Part shown: in pieces, positions 23,601 to 32,321 of the stretch
Layout of the letters: every line of letters begins with the position of its first letter
Numbering within the stretch: the first letter of the stretch is position 1
Source: Eriocheir sinensis
Taxonomy: Eukaryota; Arthropoda; Malacostraca; Decapoda; Varunidae
Assembly (NCBI RefSeq): GCF_024679095.1
Contig: NC_066522.1
Span: 16,094,829-16,158,828 of the forward strand
Direction: 5' to 3'
Length of the DNA stretch: 64,000 nucleotides
The notes under the pieces: generated by a model
What the model was told of the DNA's origin: nothing
The model's database searches: none
What the model saw: only the letters and a program-made list of their open reading frames with translations
Program-made: the position numbers and the translations under genes

Positions 23601-24196
23601 CGGCGGTCACCAAAACGACGAACTCAAAGTCTCCTACAAAGACCTGCCGACCCTCCGCCACCCCCAGCACCCCCAACATATCCCCGCCGACCCCCGAGGT
23701 GACCATTACCAAGCTACCCAACACCGGCGCCGCCACCTCCACCACCACCCCCACTTCCGGCACCACCAAGAACACCTTCAGCTCCGGCAAGCTTGGCTCA
23801 TCCAACACCAACACTGTCTCCATCACCAAGCGACCCGCCTCCAGCAAGATAGCCGTCACCAAGTCCCCGGCCAACGCCTCGGTGAGACAGATCCCGAATC
23901 CTTCCTTCGTGAGGCACCAGTCGGAGGCGAGGAACAACAACAACGTATCCAAGTCAACGTCCTCCTCGGCATCCAACACCACCTCCACCACCACCAACAC
24001 ATCGAAGAGTGTATCCAATAAACACGGTGGCGGTGGTGGCCGCGCGCCGGGCAATTCCCCGCTCAAGGAAACCGGTCCTCTTCCTGAAACGTCCTCAATT
24101 TTGAAGATCGAGAACCTCACCAAGTCCCTGACCGCCCCTGCCGCTGCTGCAGCTGCCGCCGCTTCACATGGGTTCGCCTTTTTTGATAACAGATAG
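17396..24196 (+). CDS. Psc: Posterior sex combs / Su(z)2-like Polycomb-group RING protein, five coding exons
   Basis: Joining 17396-17572, 17897-18032, 19486-19748, 20166-20267 and 20627-24196 gives one open frame of about 1415 codons, with GT-AG introns of phases 0, 1, 0 and 0. Domains in order: RING C3HC4 (C18, C21, C34, H36, C39, C42, C53, C56); the PCGF block starting VHKTKPLL (about 60-105); a linker with DDQISLSLE; a RAWUL ubiquitin-like fold (about 193-265, KRYLRCPAA through DVVYMYKW); then about 1150 residues rich in S, P, T, K and R. Known for the family: PCGF proteins pair through the RING with RING1/Sce in PRC1, and in insects the long C-terminal region inhibits remodelling and compacts chromatin. 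Vertebrate PCGF proteins are 240-350 residues, so the length points to the arthropod Psc/Su(z)2 branch. I cannot tell Psc from Su(z)2; both fly proteins are of similar size. The start ATG has a purine at -3 and G at +4. No frameshift or stop is visible. Confidence 0.93.
17573..17896 (+). other. Psc intron 1
   Basis: The intron starts GTAAGG and ends TCACAG, 324 bp in phase 0. A (GT)n run at 17605-17652 begins about 33 bp after the donor. Nothing else is recognised. Confidence 0.85.
17897..18032 (+). CDS. Psc: Psc coding exon 2, PCGF segment after the RING
   Basis: The exon is flanked by a TCACAG acceptor and a GTGAGT donor, is 136 nt long and ends in phase 1. It encodes [20 protein letters not shown] followed by FKLVPGLF and a basic EMKRR stretch. 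This is one of the most conserved PCGF segments outside the RING and packs against it in RING1-PCGF heterodimers. It is a direct continuation of the exon 1 frame. Confidence 0.93.
18640..19465 (+). repeat. 77-bp minisatellite in Psc intron 2
   Basis: The motif AACAATTATATCTATGTTAG recurs at about 19001, 19078, 19155, 19232, 19314 and 19391, giving spacings of 77, 77, 77, 82 and 77. Older diverged copies at 18640-18782 share AATATATCGGC and are separated from the main block by an inserted retrotransposon tail. The array ends about 25 bp before exon 3. Confidence 0.85.
18783..18962 (-). mobile_element. Retrotransposon 3' tail, antisense, inside intron 2 minisatellite
   Basis: Read on the - strand it begins with sequence matching the end of the RT frame and stop of the 53.9-kb jockey-like copy. 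It continues with CCTCTTTCGGCCACCTCTTT, AGGAGCAGCGAGTAGCGGGC and TGCCCTTGAGCTGTCTCC, and ends in an A-rich tail. It splits the 77-bp minisatellite. Confidence 0.8.
19486..19748 (+). CDS. Psc: Psc coding exon 3, linker between RING region and RAWUL
   Basis: The exon has a TTCCAG acceptor and a GTGTGT donor, which is a weak but usable GT site. The frame enters with 2 nt to complete a Gly codon and then runs 87 codons to phase 0. It contains [10 protein letters not shown], the counterpart of the DDEI..LSIE motif of vertebrate PCGF proteins. A hydrophilic K/E/Q-rich stretch that looks disordered follows. The acceptor lies only 25 bp after the end of the 77-bp minisatellite of intron 2. Confidence 0.88.
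20166..20267 (+). CDS. Psc: Psc coding exon 4, first half of RAWUL domain
   Basis: This 34-codon exon in phase 0 lies between a CATTAG acceptor and a GTGAGT donor. It encodes [20 protein letters not shown], a close match to the start of the PCGF RAWUL domain (K-R-[FY]-L-R-C-P-A in family members). The RAWUL domain binds Polyhomeotic-type or BCOR-type partners in PRC1 complexes. The remaining half is at the start of exon 5. Confidence 0.93.
20627..24196 (+). CDS. Psc: Psc terminal coding exon: end of RAWUL plus long C-terminal region
   Basis: The acceptor is CACCAG ending at 20626. The first residues continue RAWUL ([20 protein letters not shown]), followed by a basic stretch RTRKRARP that could be a nuclear localisation signal. 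Then come about 1150 codons of S/P/T/Q-rich, K/R-containing sequence with few acidic residues. It includes about 12 tandem copies of a 9-10-residue [13 protein letters not shown] repeat (about residues 828-947) and two islands of more ordered appearance (about 1071-1088 and 1138-1195). The C-terminus has an alanine run and ends at a TAG at 24194. The exon is GC-rich and shows coding-like third positions. The frame stays open through many C-runs, so base-level sequence quality here looks good. A consensus donor-like GTAAGTAAGT lies inside at 20876. Confidence 0.93.
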   Translation, partial: VEIMHGGDCLVGELTLLDVVYMYKWTEDAPLRLMYSVTVLPRTRKRARPGGARAAAKTEPGAPPCKVPKLQPPSPESKATPPHVSKCQDVVKGGVAASSECKDEKSDEKDLVLPPQTPVTSAAEKPCVATSAAPVSASLSTQTVPSTSVTQTSIMSCGSVPVQLPVPGSARARPALTTTTPATATPRVALPHMPPQAPPATVPVSSVAPNAAAVAPAFSPKTPISPAMTSTSSVMIQTPQPLMNGLSDCGMKQIRGSSGPTMYANKMPQPIIPTRPRLGRPPNSSRIQAAKMRPPAPRMPMNNVDVRHRPMGKKVYPAGVVTRPNSVVCASLNVQNRLSSISGPPAKLAASKVSVKRSGDVHQDGASSPLQHPPVSTFTSPVTTTTPMSPTYTTSTQGPPSTQPPSSSLTSTTNAPPAVSSATPTTKAAASPHQGTVAIDTQTQKQCLPQPQGTGGVQRPSQQSPRPPINPSMRPTVPQGPRYPGPQGCQRQPLPQGTQRVSTPPGPPRPPTPTSQKPGPPVHQQTQGTQQHSSPHLMQPPSPQGSPQPPPMGYPRTVSPAGHGAQKHPLSANQRLPNMSAQLPHLAPGSQRPHTPVNTRPPSSSAPHRLPSNPAPYRSPSGPAPHRPPSSPAPHRPPSSPAPHRPPSSPAPHRSQSSSPAPHRPPNSSPAPHRPPTNNSAPQRPPSSPAPHRPPSSPASHSSPGSPAPHRQPGSMTPRPHSTPTPPSNAVTPSPRSTPSPRCASSPSTTGPVPVSVRDALPPLSITSPATGTTTTTSTAPPAGTTTTNGNASGPRANDTSNSGKTVPTSGAAVSQTPNAKTVSPGSGKTAPKSPGRGRGTSSSPTILSIAQSLANKQLQQRTATTAMNPVNSTAINSSTIGTTQINAHHSYTTATTNTPVYPSPVPSSLVPLAAYMATYGDATPDVTAMRNLITLSQTAACIRELNMAMVKTLPRPSDPAPIDLSPTSKAAPQTPLTNGRHPTTSSSSSSTAVTKTTNSKSPTKTCRPSATPSTPNISPPTPEVTITKLPNTGAATSTTTPTSGTTKNTFSSGKLGSSNTNTVSITKRPASSKIAVTKSPANASVRQIPNPSFVRHQSEARNNNNVSKSTSSSASNTTSTTTNTSKSVSNKHGGGGGRAPGNSPLKETGPLPETSSILKIENLTKSLTAPAAAAAAAASHGFAFFDNR

Positions 24197-24884
24197 GGAA
24201 TGGCTAGCCTAGAGCCTTTCCGATGCGGTGAGGAGTGACGAGGAACGAACCGAACGCCTGACAGACAGACGGACTTCCAGTTGTCGTGACCCACCAACTA
24301 GTGCCGCAACCCAGTGCCTTGTGACGTGCGTGCTGGTCAGGGCGAGGCGGCGGCCCACGCGGCCCAGTGCCCCGGACGTGACTCGGTGCACGCTACAGTG
24401 ATATAACTAGTGGTTTAGATACTTCTCTCCCTCGTTCGGAGATTTTAGTCTTTTACCATAGAACTTTTGGGATTGCATTAGAAGACGAGCTCGTGAGGTA
24501 GATGGCCAATGAACGGACTAGTGTATGGACTTCTTTCCTGGTCTTTTTCCAAGGTTTGTGGGACTGACTGTCAGTGTCTTAAGGGACTCTGGCACTGTAC
24601 TTTTCCGCTGTTAGAGGATCGAGGCTTTTTATAAAGAGTAAGCATTCATGTATCGACACACATACGTACATTTCCACGACTTAGATAGACTGCTGATTAA
24701 GCATATTTATTAAGGCTTGTGATCGTTTCTTTACGTGTACATATCATATATTACTATTGTATATATTGTAATTCCCTATACGCCAAATGTAAGTTTTGGA
24801 AATACACAAAGATTTTTAGAAACATTTTTAATTGACCTTTGGGGGGGTGGAGAGAATGGGGTGGAAGGCAAGCGTCTCATCAGG

Positions 24885-24947
<63 letters not shown>

Positions 24948-25023
24948 GCCCAGCCAAGGTCACCGCACCACCGCCCGCTCATTACCCTCAAGGAAAAGGT
25001 AAGACTGATGACTGGAGCTGCAT

Positions 25024-25090
<67 letters not shown>

Positions 25091-25115
25091 CATAAATAAA
25101 AACATACATTATTTC
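24197..25115 (+). other. Probable Psc 3'UTR
   Basis: Non-coding sequence follows the stop. The first canonical AATAAA is at 25095-25100, after an (AC)n run (24890-24945) and a (TC)n run (25025-25087). A variant hexamer AATACA at about 24801 could end the transcript before these repeats. The true polyadenylation site cannot be chosen from sequence alone. Confidence 0.4.
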
Positions 25116-25173
25116 GTATATTCAACCAAGACGATGAATCACTACGGTTGCATTCCCACATCTGTATACGTTC

Positions 25174-25176
<3 letters not shown>

Positions 25177-25205
<29 letters not shown>
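25177..25205 (+). repeat. (CA)n microsatellite
   Basis: About 14 CA units. The flanking 25210-25520 holds nothing recognised. Confidence 0.9.
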
Positions 25206-25208
<3 letters not shown>

Positions 25209-25527
25209 ATTCTTACCCACCCAGCCACTCACTATTATTACCAACCCGTCAAAAACCCGCTTCATCCACCCTCACCCCTCACCCTCGACCCTTTGTGCAA
25301 GCCAGAATATATATAATTAGTTACCTTCCACCTGCTTATGCGTACCACTATACACGACAGAAAGTATAGCATCAGTGTTCTAAGTTACCTCTCTACATCA
25401 ACCACTCTCTGTATTACCCACTGTATCTTCGGCACTGTAAAACAAAGGACGTAGCGATGGAGACAAACCTGAGTGCATATTCCCAATCTCTACGGTCATG
25501 TGGTCACCGAGTAAAAGCGCTAGGCTG

Positions 25528-25640
25528 TTTTTTTTATTTTTTTTTTTATTTTTTTTATTTTTTTTTTACAGCAGAGGAGTTAGTAATTCAAGGGCATTAA
25601 AAAAAGGAAACAAAAACTCCCAAACTAACAATGGGGAGCT
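25528..25640 (-). mobile_element. Retrotransposon 3' tail fragment, antisense
   Basis: A T-rich run followed by TTTACAGCAGAGGAGTTAGT and CAAGGGCATTAAAAAAAGG matches the reversed terminal part of the 54.4-kb tail, diverged. It lacks the GAGCAGCGAGTAGCGGGC part. Confidence 0.5.
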
Positions 25641-25959
25641 CTTGGAAATACTCTCATTGTGATCCTCATTCAAAATTACCGGAAATAACTTTACCCTAAC
25701 CTAACAACCTGCCCCGTTAAAGAATAGGTGGAACATACCAGTAGAGAGAGAGAGAGAATTCGCGGCCGGAACAGATATCAGAGTACGTAGGTTCCCGGAG
25801 GTTGTGGGGAGAGGAACCGACCGACCTGGCTTGAGTTATAGAGGAGACCCGCCAATCCCGCCTCTTAATAATGGGGTGAAGAGCCGGAGCTTCCTAATAT
25901 ACACTTCCTTGACGGCCTTCGTGAAGCGTAATACTCTCACTCAACCCTTCCCATCGCCT

Positions 25960-26490
25960 CTAATAGAACGAAAGATAGTGAGAAGAAATACGTGGCTAAG
26001 ATCGCTTTTTATGATGGAATATCGAGGGTGAGCTTCCTATACGACTGCCAGCCTTCACTCAACCCTTCCTTTTACCTCTAATAACACGAGACTTAGAAGG
26101 GACAGCGCGAAGGAACATATGCTCAAGACTACTTTTATACTTGAATACTGACTGTGAGCTTCCTGAACGCCTTTATATAGCAGCCTCCGTGAAGTATGAT
26201 AGGCCCTTCTTCTGCCCTTCCCTCACCTCTAATAGCACGAGATTTAGAAGAAACATTGCGAAGAAATGCATGCTAAAGACTGTATTTTGTAATGGAATAT
26301 AGAATGCCGGGTTCCTGTACGCCTGGCAGCCTCCGCGTGGTGTAATAATCCCTCACTTAATCCTTCCTTTTGCTTCTAATAGTACGGGACTTAGAAGAGA
26401 CAGTACGATGAGACATGATCAAGACTTGTGTTTATAATGAAATATAGACTGAGAGCTTCCTATACATACTCCCGGCAGTCTCCGAGGAGC
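25960..26490 (+). repeat. Degenerate minisatellite, about four copies of 120-150 bp
   Basis: The order TCTAATAGCACGAGATTTAG, GAAATGCATGCTAAAGAC, AATGGAATATAGA, GCTTCCTATACGCC and CTCACTYAACCCTTCC recurs four times with divergence. Confidence 0.7.
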
Positions 26491-26639
26491 CTAGACTGCA
26501 TGCTAACCTCACACTCCCTAACCTCCCCTTCCCTTCCCATACCTGGCCTCTTATAGCACAGATCAGCATAGACAAAACGTAGCAAAATATTCTCCAGGTT
26601 AATAATGAGATGAAGAGGGCAAAAGGTTCCCATTTATAA

Positions 26640-26975
26640 ACTTCCCTGACGACCTCTGCCAAGCCTCCTCAAACAGCCTTTCCGCTCTACCTCGTCTCTC
26701 ATAGCGTGCACAAAACTTTCAGGAGACGAAGAGAGCCAACATTCTTCGTCTCCTCCAGCTTCCCATAAATTAACTTCCCTGACGACCTCTGCCAAGCCTA
26801 CAGCCTCAAACAGCCTTTCCGCTCTACCTCGTCTCTCATTGCACAAGACTTGCAGGAGACGAAGAGAGCCAACCTTCTTCGTCTCCTCCAGCTTCCCATG
26901 AACATAAACTCCCCTGACGACCTCTGCCAAACCTACACCCTCGCACAGCTCTTCCTCTCTACCTCCTCTCATAAA
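26640..26975 (+). repeat. 133-135-bp minisatellite, about 2.5 copies
   Basis: CCCTGACGACCTCTGCCAA occurs at 26644, 26777 and 26912, with GACGAAGAGAGCCAAC and TTCGTCTCCTCCAGCTTCCC between. Confidence 0.85.
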
Positions 26976-27086
26976 ACAAGACTTTTAATTAAGAGACCGA
27001 AGAGACCCACGTGGAGGAAGCATGCAAGAAGGTATAGTAAGGGAGTTAGGCGTCTCAGGTCTCGGGTCTCTGCATGCGCTATATTA

Positions 27087-27297
27087 TTAAACACTTCATC
27101 GCTCAAGCACACTCATTTGACAAGGCTTTTGCAGGAGTTGTGTGCCTTTCCAGGGGTAGTTTTCCGATCCTGGTGGTAGTCTGAATCTTCTTCTGTACCG
27201 TGAACCTAAAGAAACACTCATCAGAACCCGACTAATCTCCTTTTTGGCCCTTGGAACCAGTTGATGTGAGGAGCGAAGGCGTCAGACAATGCCGACC
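27087..27297 (+). mobile_element. MITE copy 2
   Basis: It shares TTGACAAGGCTTTTGCAGGA, GCCTTTCCAGGGGTAGTTTT and AACCCGACTAATCTCC with copy 1. The ends AACACTTCATCGCTC and GAGCGAAGGCGTCAGACAAT are eroded inverted repeats. Confidence 0.75.
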
Positions 27298-27299
27298 TC

Positions 27300-27690
27300 T
27301 CTCCCATCACACACACACGAGCCGGTCCCAACTCTCTCTCTCTCCCTCTCTCGGTCTCCCCCGCCTACAGTTGCATCCGACCGTCTGGCTGGATCAATAC
27401 CTTTGCTTCTTATTCCCGGAGAGCCGCCACGTGTGCCGGCATGTATGGGCGGCCCGGCGAGGTCGCAGAAGTGGATCTCATCATTACATCATCGTCAGCA
27501 GCAGCAGCGGAAGCCTTGTCCCTTGCAGAACAAAGAAAAGGATTCCCTAACGTGTTCTACTTTACTCTGATGCTAGTGTACTCCATCCTGTTCCGATAAA
27601 GGTTCTAATATCCATCTCTCCATCTGATTCTTAGAGGAGGAGGAAGCAATGCATGGGGCTAGTGAGTGTAGTTTTGCATAATGTTATTCA
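27300..27690. other. No recognised feature
   Basis: Mixed sequence with a short (CAG)n near 27500. Open frames of 93-99 codons lack recognisable domains. Confidence 0.4.
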
Positions 27691-27699
27691 TAAACAGTT

Positions 27700-28755
27700 T
27701 AAAGTGCGCCATTAACCCAATTAACACGAGGATGCAAAATTAATGGTTACGCTTCTGTTCCCGTAAGTATGAATACCCCAATTAATCCCAAGTTAACATG
27801 ACGAAGCAAGTTAAAGGTAGGAAGTTAATGGTTACACTTATGTCACAGGAAGTATAATGAAGCACCGTTCCTCTTAGTAACACGAGAAAGTAAAAATAAT
27901 GATTACACTTCTGTCCCCTGAAGTAAGAATGCCCAAATTAACACGAGAAAGTAAAATTAAAGGTCACACTTCTGTCCCCTGAAGTAAGAATGCCCAAATT
28001 AACACGAGAAAGTAAAATTAAAGGTCACACTTCTGTCCCCTGAAGTAAGAATGCCCAAATTAACAGGAGAAAGCAAAATTAATGGTTATACTTTTGTTCC
28101 CGTAAATAAGAATACCCAAATTAATCCCAAATAAACGAGAAAAAAAATAACGGCTATGCTTCTGTCCCGTAAGTAAGAATACACCCCCCCCCAAAAAAAA
28201 AATTAACACGAGAAAGCAAAATTAATGGTTATACTTTTGTCCCCGTAAATAAGAATACCTAAATTAATCCCAAATAAACATGAGTAAGAAAAAAATAATT
28301 GCTATGCTTCTGTCTCCGTAAGTAAGAACACCCAAATTAACACGAGAAAGCAAAATTAATGGCTGAACTTCTGTCCCCGTAAGTAAGAATACCCAAATTA
28401 ACACGAGAAAGCAAAATTAATGGTTGAACTTCTGTCCCCGTAAATAAGAATACCCAAATTAATCCCAAATTAACATGAAAAAGAAAAAAATAATGGCTAT
28501 GCTTCTGTCCCTGTAAGTAAATAATACCCCGATCAACTCCAAATAAACATAAGAAAAAAATAATTGCTATACTTCTGTTCCTGTAAGTAAGGAAACCCCA
28601 ATCAACCCCAAATTAACACGAAAATGCAAAATAAATGGTTGAACTTCGCACCATAATCCCACTTAACATGGAGGCAAAACTAATTACTACACTTCTGTCC
28701 CCGTAATTAAGAAGCACCCCTACCCTAGTTAGCATGAGAAAGCCAATAATGATTA
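27700..28755 (+). repeat. Long degenerate minisatellite, about 14 copies of 60-80 bp
   Basis: The unit order is CCAAATTAACACGAGAAAG, CAAAATTAATGGTTA, CACTTCTGTCCCCGTAAGTA, AGAATACC. Neighbouring copies at 27900-28080 are almost identical at a 60-bp spacing while outer copies are diverged, consistent with local array growth. Confidence 0.85.
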
Positions 28756-29053
28756 CGAAGCTTAATTTTTGGTTGTGCAGAACATGGGAAATGGAGGTGA
28801 GGTCAGACAGAAGAACATAGGCGCGAGGTAAAGGTATATACTATGTATTTCTCCCTTATCTCTTTGTCCCACGCTTATCATTACCGTAGCTCACTCACTA
28901 TTAACTTAAAAGGGTATATAAGGAAATTCTCTATCTATGCTTCCGAGTACTCAAACTCTTTCAACATGGGAGTGTCGAAACAGCTCTGGAATGATATATA
29001 TATTTTTTTTGGTATCCTCTTCAATTAGTTGTCTTTGTGAGAGGAGCGTGTTG

Positions 29054-29056
<3 letters not shown>

Positions 29057-29125
<69 letters not shown>

Positions 29126-29247
29126 AAAAAAAAAAGTTAGTTCGTACGAGCATAAAAAGTCGTGAAAATATTGCTTAAAGTCGCTCCGAGCCTCGTGTCC
29201 TCACCGCGCCGACCTCCCCCGCCCCCCTGACACACACACACACACGC

Positions 29248-29290
<43 letters not shown>
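29057..29290. repeat. (CT)n and (CA)n microsatellites
   Basis: (CT)n at 29057-29120 and interrupted (CA)n at 29230-29289. Confidence 0.9.
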
Positions 29291-29291
<1 letters not shown>

Positions 29292-29394
29292 CCACGCCTG
29301 GCCCGCCGGGTGAGTTAAAGGTGACCTGGTGCACAATGTAGAGCGCGTCGTCGTAGCGGCCGAGCACCTGAGCCAGCGAGCGAACGAGCGAGCG

Positions 29395-29790
29395 AGCCAG
29401 CCTCACCTCACCTAACCTCACCTAACCCCCCTCAAACGTCACCTCACCTAAATTAACTCTCTACACTTTCCCTCTCCTTCCTCTCCCCTCCCCCTCAGCC
29501 TCACATCACCTAACCTAATCTCACCCCCCCTCCTTCCCGCTCTCAAGCCTCACCTCAACTCTTCTCCTTCCCCCTCTCTCCTCTTTCCTCTCCCCCGTCA
29601 GCTTTACCTAACTTAACCTAACCCCCTTCCTTCCCCCACTCCTCCTTCCTCTCCCCCCTCAGTCTCACCTCACCTAACCTAACCTAACCTACCTCCTGCC
29701 TCCTCTCCTCCCTGCCTCCACCTCAACTCGCCTCACCCGCCCCACCCCTCCCCCTCCTCCTTCCCTCCTTCCCTCCCCTTGCTCGCCACA
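29395..29790. repeat. C-rich degenerate CCTAA/CCTCA repeats
   Basis: Scattered CCTAACC and CCTCACC words resemble a degraded C-strand of the TTAGG repeat within a pyrimidine-rich stretch. No gene is recognised. Confidence 0.5.
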
Positions 29791-30186
29791 CCTAAATTAT
29801 GCACGCGTGTCGTTGTTGTCTCGTCCCCGCCATGCACGGTGTTGCCCTGCTCTGTCCCGTCCCTTCCCTCCCCTCCTCTCCCTCGCACACCCCAACACGG
29901 CGCTCTCATGTTTGTTTTGTTTGGTGTTATGTAGCATTTTACCGGCGTCATGACACATTTTGGTATTTAAAAGTAGAGTTTGGCTTTAATTATTGTTTTT
30001 GTGATATGTTGTATTTTTATTTTGGACCATAACTACGATGCTGTGAAATCATTATTATTATTATGTATACATTTTTGTGGTGGTCAATAAACTATCTATC
30101 TATCTATCTGTGTGTGAAAGGAAGAGAGATAGAGATAGAGAGACAAAGGTATGGGGGACTAGAGTGATGGATATATAAACTAGTGA

Positions 30187-30455
30187 CATAAGAATATAAG
30201 GAGTCTGCAAGAGGCCGGTAGGTCTAAACGAGGCAGCTCCTGTGAACCTAACCCCACCCAACATAACTATCCATGAATTTATCTAATCCTTTTTTGAATG
30301 TGACTATCGTACTGGCCTGTTCAATTCATCCACCGCTCTGTTAGTGAACCAATTCTTACCTATGTCCTTGTTGAATCTAAATTTATCCAGTTTAAACCCA
30401 ATACTACGTGTCCTATACCCGGTTCTCTTACCATCAGAACCTCCTTAATATCACC
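30187..30455 (-). mobile_element. Truncated CR1/L2-type retrotransposon 3' end
   Basis: Read on the - strand it encodes KLDKFRFNKDIGKNWFTN followed by a diverged VDELNR and, after a frame break, FKKGLDKFMDSY. This is the common end of CR1/L2 RT ORFs. It is followed by a 3'UTR with GAGCTGCCTCGTTTAGACC and CCGGCCTCTTGCAGACTCC. Stops and a frameshift are present. Confidence 0.7.
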
Positions 30456-30605
30456 CTTATTGAATAGGTAGAGATAGACAGATAGATAGTGATAGATGAA
30501 TAGACATATAAATAGATAGATAGAGATGAAGGGGACTGAAGTGGAATGGGTTGTAGTTTAAGGTGGAAAAAGCTGTACAGTTCCCCAAGGAACCACCTCT
30601 TATAG
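30430..30605 (-). repeat. Composite repeat arm A (inverted relative to 31140-31325)
   Basis: Reversed, it reads TTTTCCACCTTAAACTACAA, CTTCAGTCCCCTTCATCTCT, a (TCTA)n stretch, AATAAGGGTGATATTAAGGA and GGTAAGAGAACCGGG. The same order of blocks appears on the + strand at 31140-31325. Confidence 0.7.
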
Positions 30606-31139
30606 CCTCGAGGACGTAACAATATGACACACTGGACGAAAACGAGTCAGTCACACGTGAGGACAGGCGGCGCTCTCTGTAACCTTCGCTCGTTCTCTGT
30701 TCCACCGCTCTTCAGGGTGACCGATACTTTTACGACGGGCTGTATGGACGGGAGGAGGGACCTATTACCCGCCTAAGTGGATGTAACTGCTCTCTCCTCG
30801 CACCTAGAAATGCCTCGTTTTTCCATAAGTGTCTTTCCCTTGTATTGCTTCTCCTAAGATAAAGCGTGAGTGAGAATTTATGAAGCACCCCAAAGTGTAG
30901 AGAGTTAATTATTTGTAGTCAGAATGATGCAGAGTTTTATATTAGGATTCTTCAGAGTTTCATATCAAGCCCATTAATCATGCTTACGAAACCATGACGA
31001 AAGAGTAAGTCGTTGTTGAGTTTGCGCTAGACAGATATTATCCAAGTCCAGCAATCAGAGGAGGGGCGGCGTTTGTATACTGTGGTCTTAATCATTATCT
31101 ATAAACCATGAAATTTGACGCACAAGCAATGGCCAAAAA
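30606..31139. other. No recognised feature
   Basis: Single-copy-looking sequence between the inverted composite repeat arms. Confidence 0.4.
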
Positions 31140-31325
31140 TCAGACTGGGCAGCGTTATTGATATTTTCCACCATAAGCTACAAGCCCTTTTTACTTCAGT
31201 GCCCTTCATCTCTATCTATCTATCTCTCTATTCATCTTTCACTATCCATCTGTCTATCTCTTATCTCTTTAATAAGGGTGCTATTAATAAGCTTCTAATG
31301 GTAAAAGAACCGGGTGGGACACGTA
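31140..31325 (+). repeat. Composite repeat arm B
   Basis: TTTTCCACCATAAGCTACAA, CTTCAGTGCCCTTCATCTCT, (TCTA)n, AATAAGGGTGCTATTAATAA and GGTAAAAGAACCGGG match arm A. A further partial copy of its first part lies at about 31340-31410, and a more diverged one at 31435-31500. Confidence 0.7.
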
Positions 31326-31689
31326 TGGAAACTGGATACATTCAGATTACATACAAGCAATGGCCAAAAATCAGACTGGGACAGCGTTATTGTGCTTCAG
31401 TCCCATTCATCGCACTCTAAAGTCTAAACCAAGAGCTTTGACAAACGAGTATTGGCCGGAAATTACACAGGAGCAGCGTTAATGTGTGTCCTCGGGGTTC
31501 ATTCATCGTCTACCCTAAACCAATAATGTAGACTCGAATAGGTGAGTCATACGCGAATTACCGGGAGATGGGAAAGCATGCAGAACAATATAGAATGTCC
31601 CTAGACGGTCTATACGGCTGTTGTATTTAAGCTTTATTAATGCAGTGAGTTTAAACTAAAGAATTAAGTCTATAGCGAAAATTTGGTGG

Positions 31690-31830
31690 GTGAATGATGG
31701 TGTAGGATTTTTTCTCATTCATTCATTCATTTGTTCATTCATTTATTCATGCCTTGTAACTCTCTATATCTCTCTATCAGTCTATCTATCTATCTACTTA
31801 TCTATCGATCTATCTATTTCCTTCCAGTTA
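31690..31830 (+). repeat. (CATT)n and (TCTA)n microsatellites
   Basis: ATTCATTCATTC at about 31718-31750, then CTATCTATCTAT at about 31783-31818. Confidence 0.8.
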
Positions 31831-32194
31831 TCGCTATCAATGCCGTTTTTTTCCTGCCTCACCTAAACGCCTAACCGATGCTTGTCTCTGGCTTACAAAG
31901 AGGAGACATTTAATTACAGTTTCCTTATATCCACGAGTATCATTGTCAATCCCACAGGAGCGTAAATTCGACACTTTCTTGAACACAAAACGGAAAGTAA
32001 AGATGGGGAAGGTAAGAGCGGATACTGAAGCTGCAGATGAGAGTAACCAGAGCGAGGCCGAAGCTTAACCTTTCTTTTTTTCTCTCTCCCTCTCACCGGC
32101 CGCCACCCGTCCGTTCATTCGTCTGTGGTGCTGGACAACATTGGGCCCATCCGGAAGTGATCGGCAGAGACCCTTCCGTCCGTCCCACGCCTCG

Positions 32195-32243
<49 letters not shown>
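32195..32243 (+). repeat. (CA)n microsatellite
   Basis: About 24 CA units. Confidence 0.95.
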
Positions 32244-32246
<3 letters not shown>

Positions 32247-32321
32247 ACGCTCAACCCTATACGAACACCACGAACTTAGGCTTTGGAGAGTAGAGTTTGG
32301 TTAGGTTATATAGATGAGGTT

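Noticed and set aside
23371..24297. 308-codon antisense open frame over the end of Psc
   Set aside because: It is the complement of a GC-rich coding exon, has no recognisable domain, and the + strand frame is clearly the gene.
29395..29790. True telomere end (CCTAA repeats)
   Set aside because: Words are scattered and degenerate within unique sequence on both sides.
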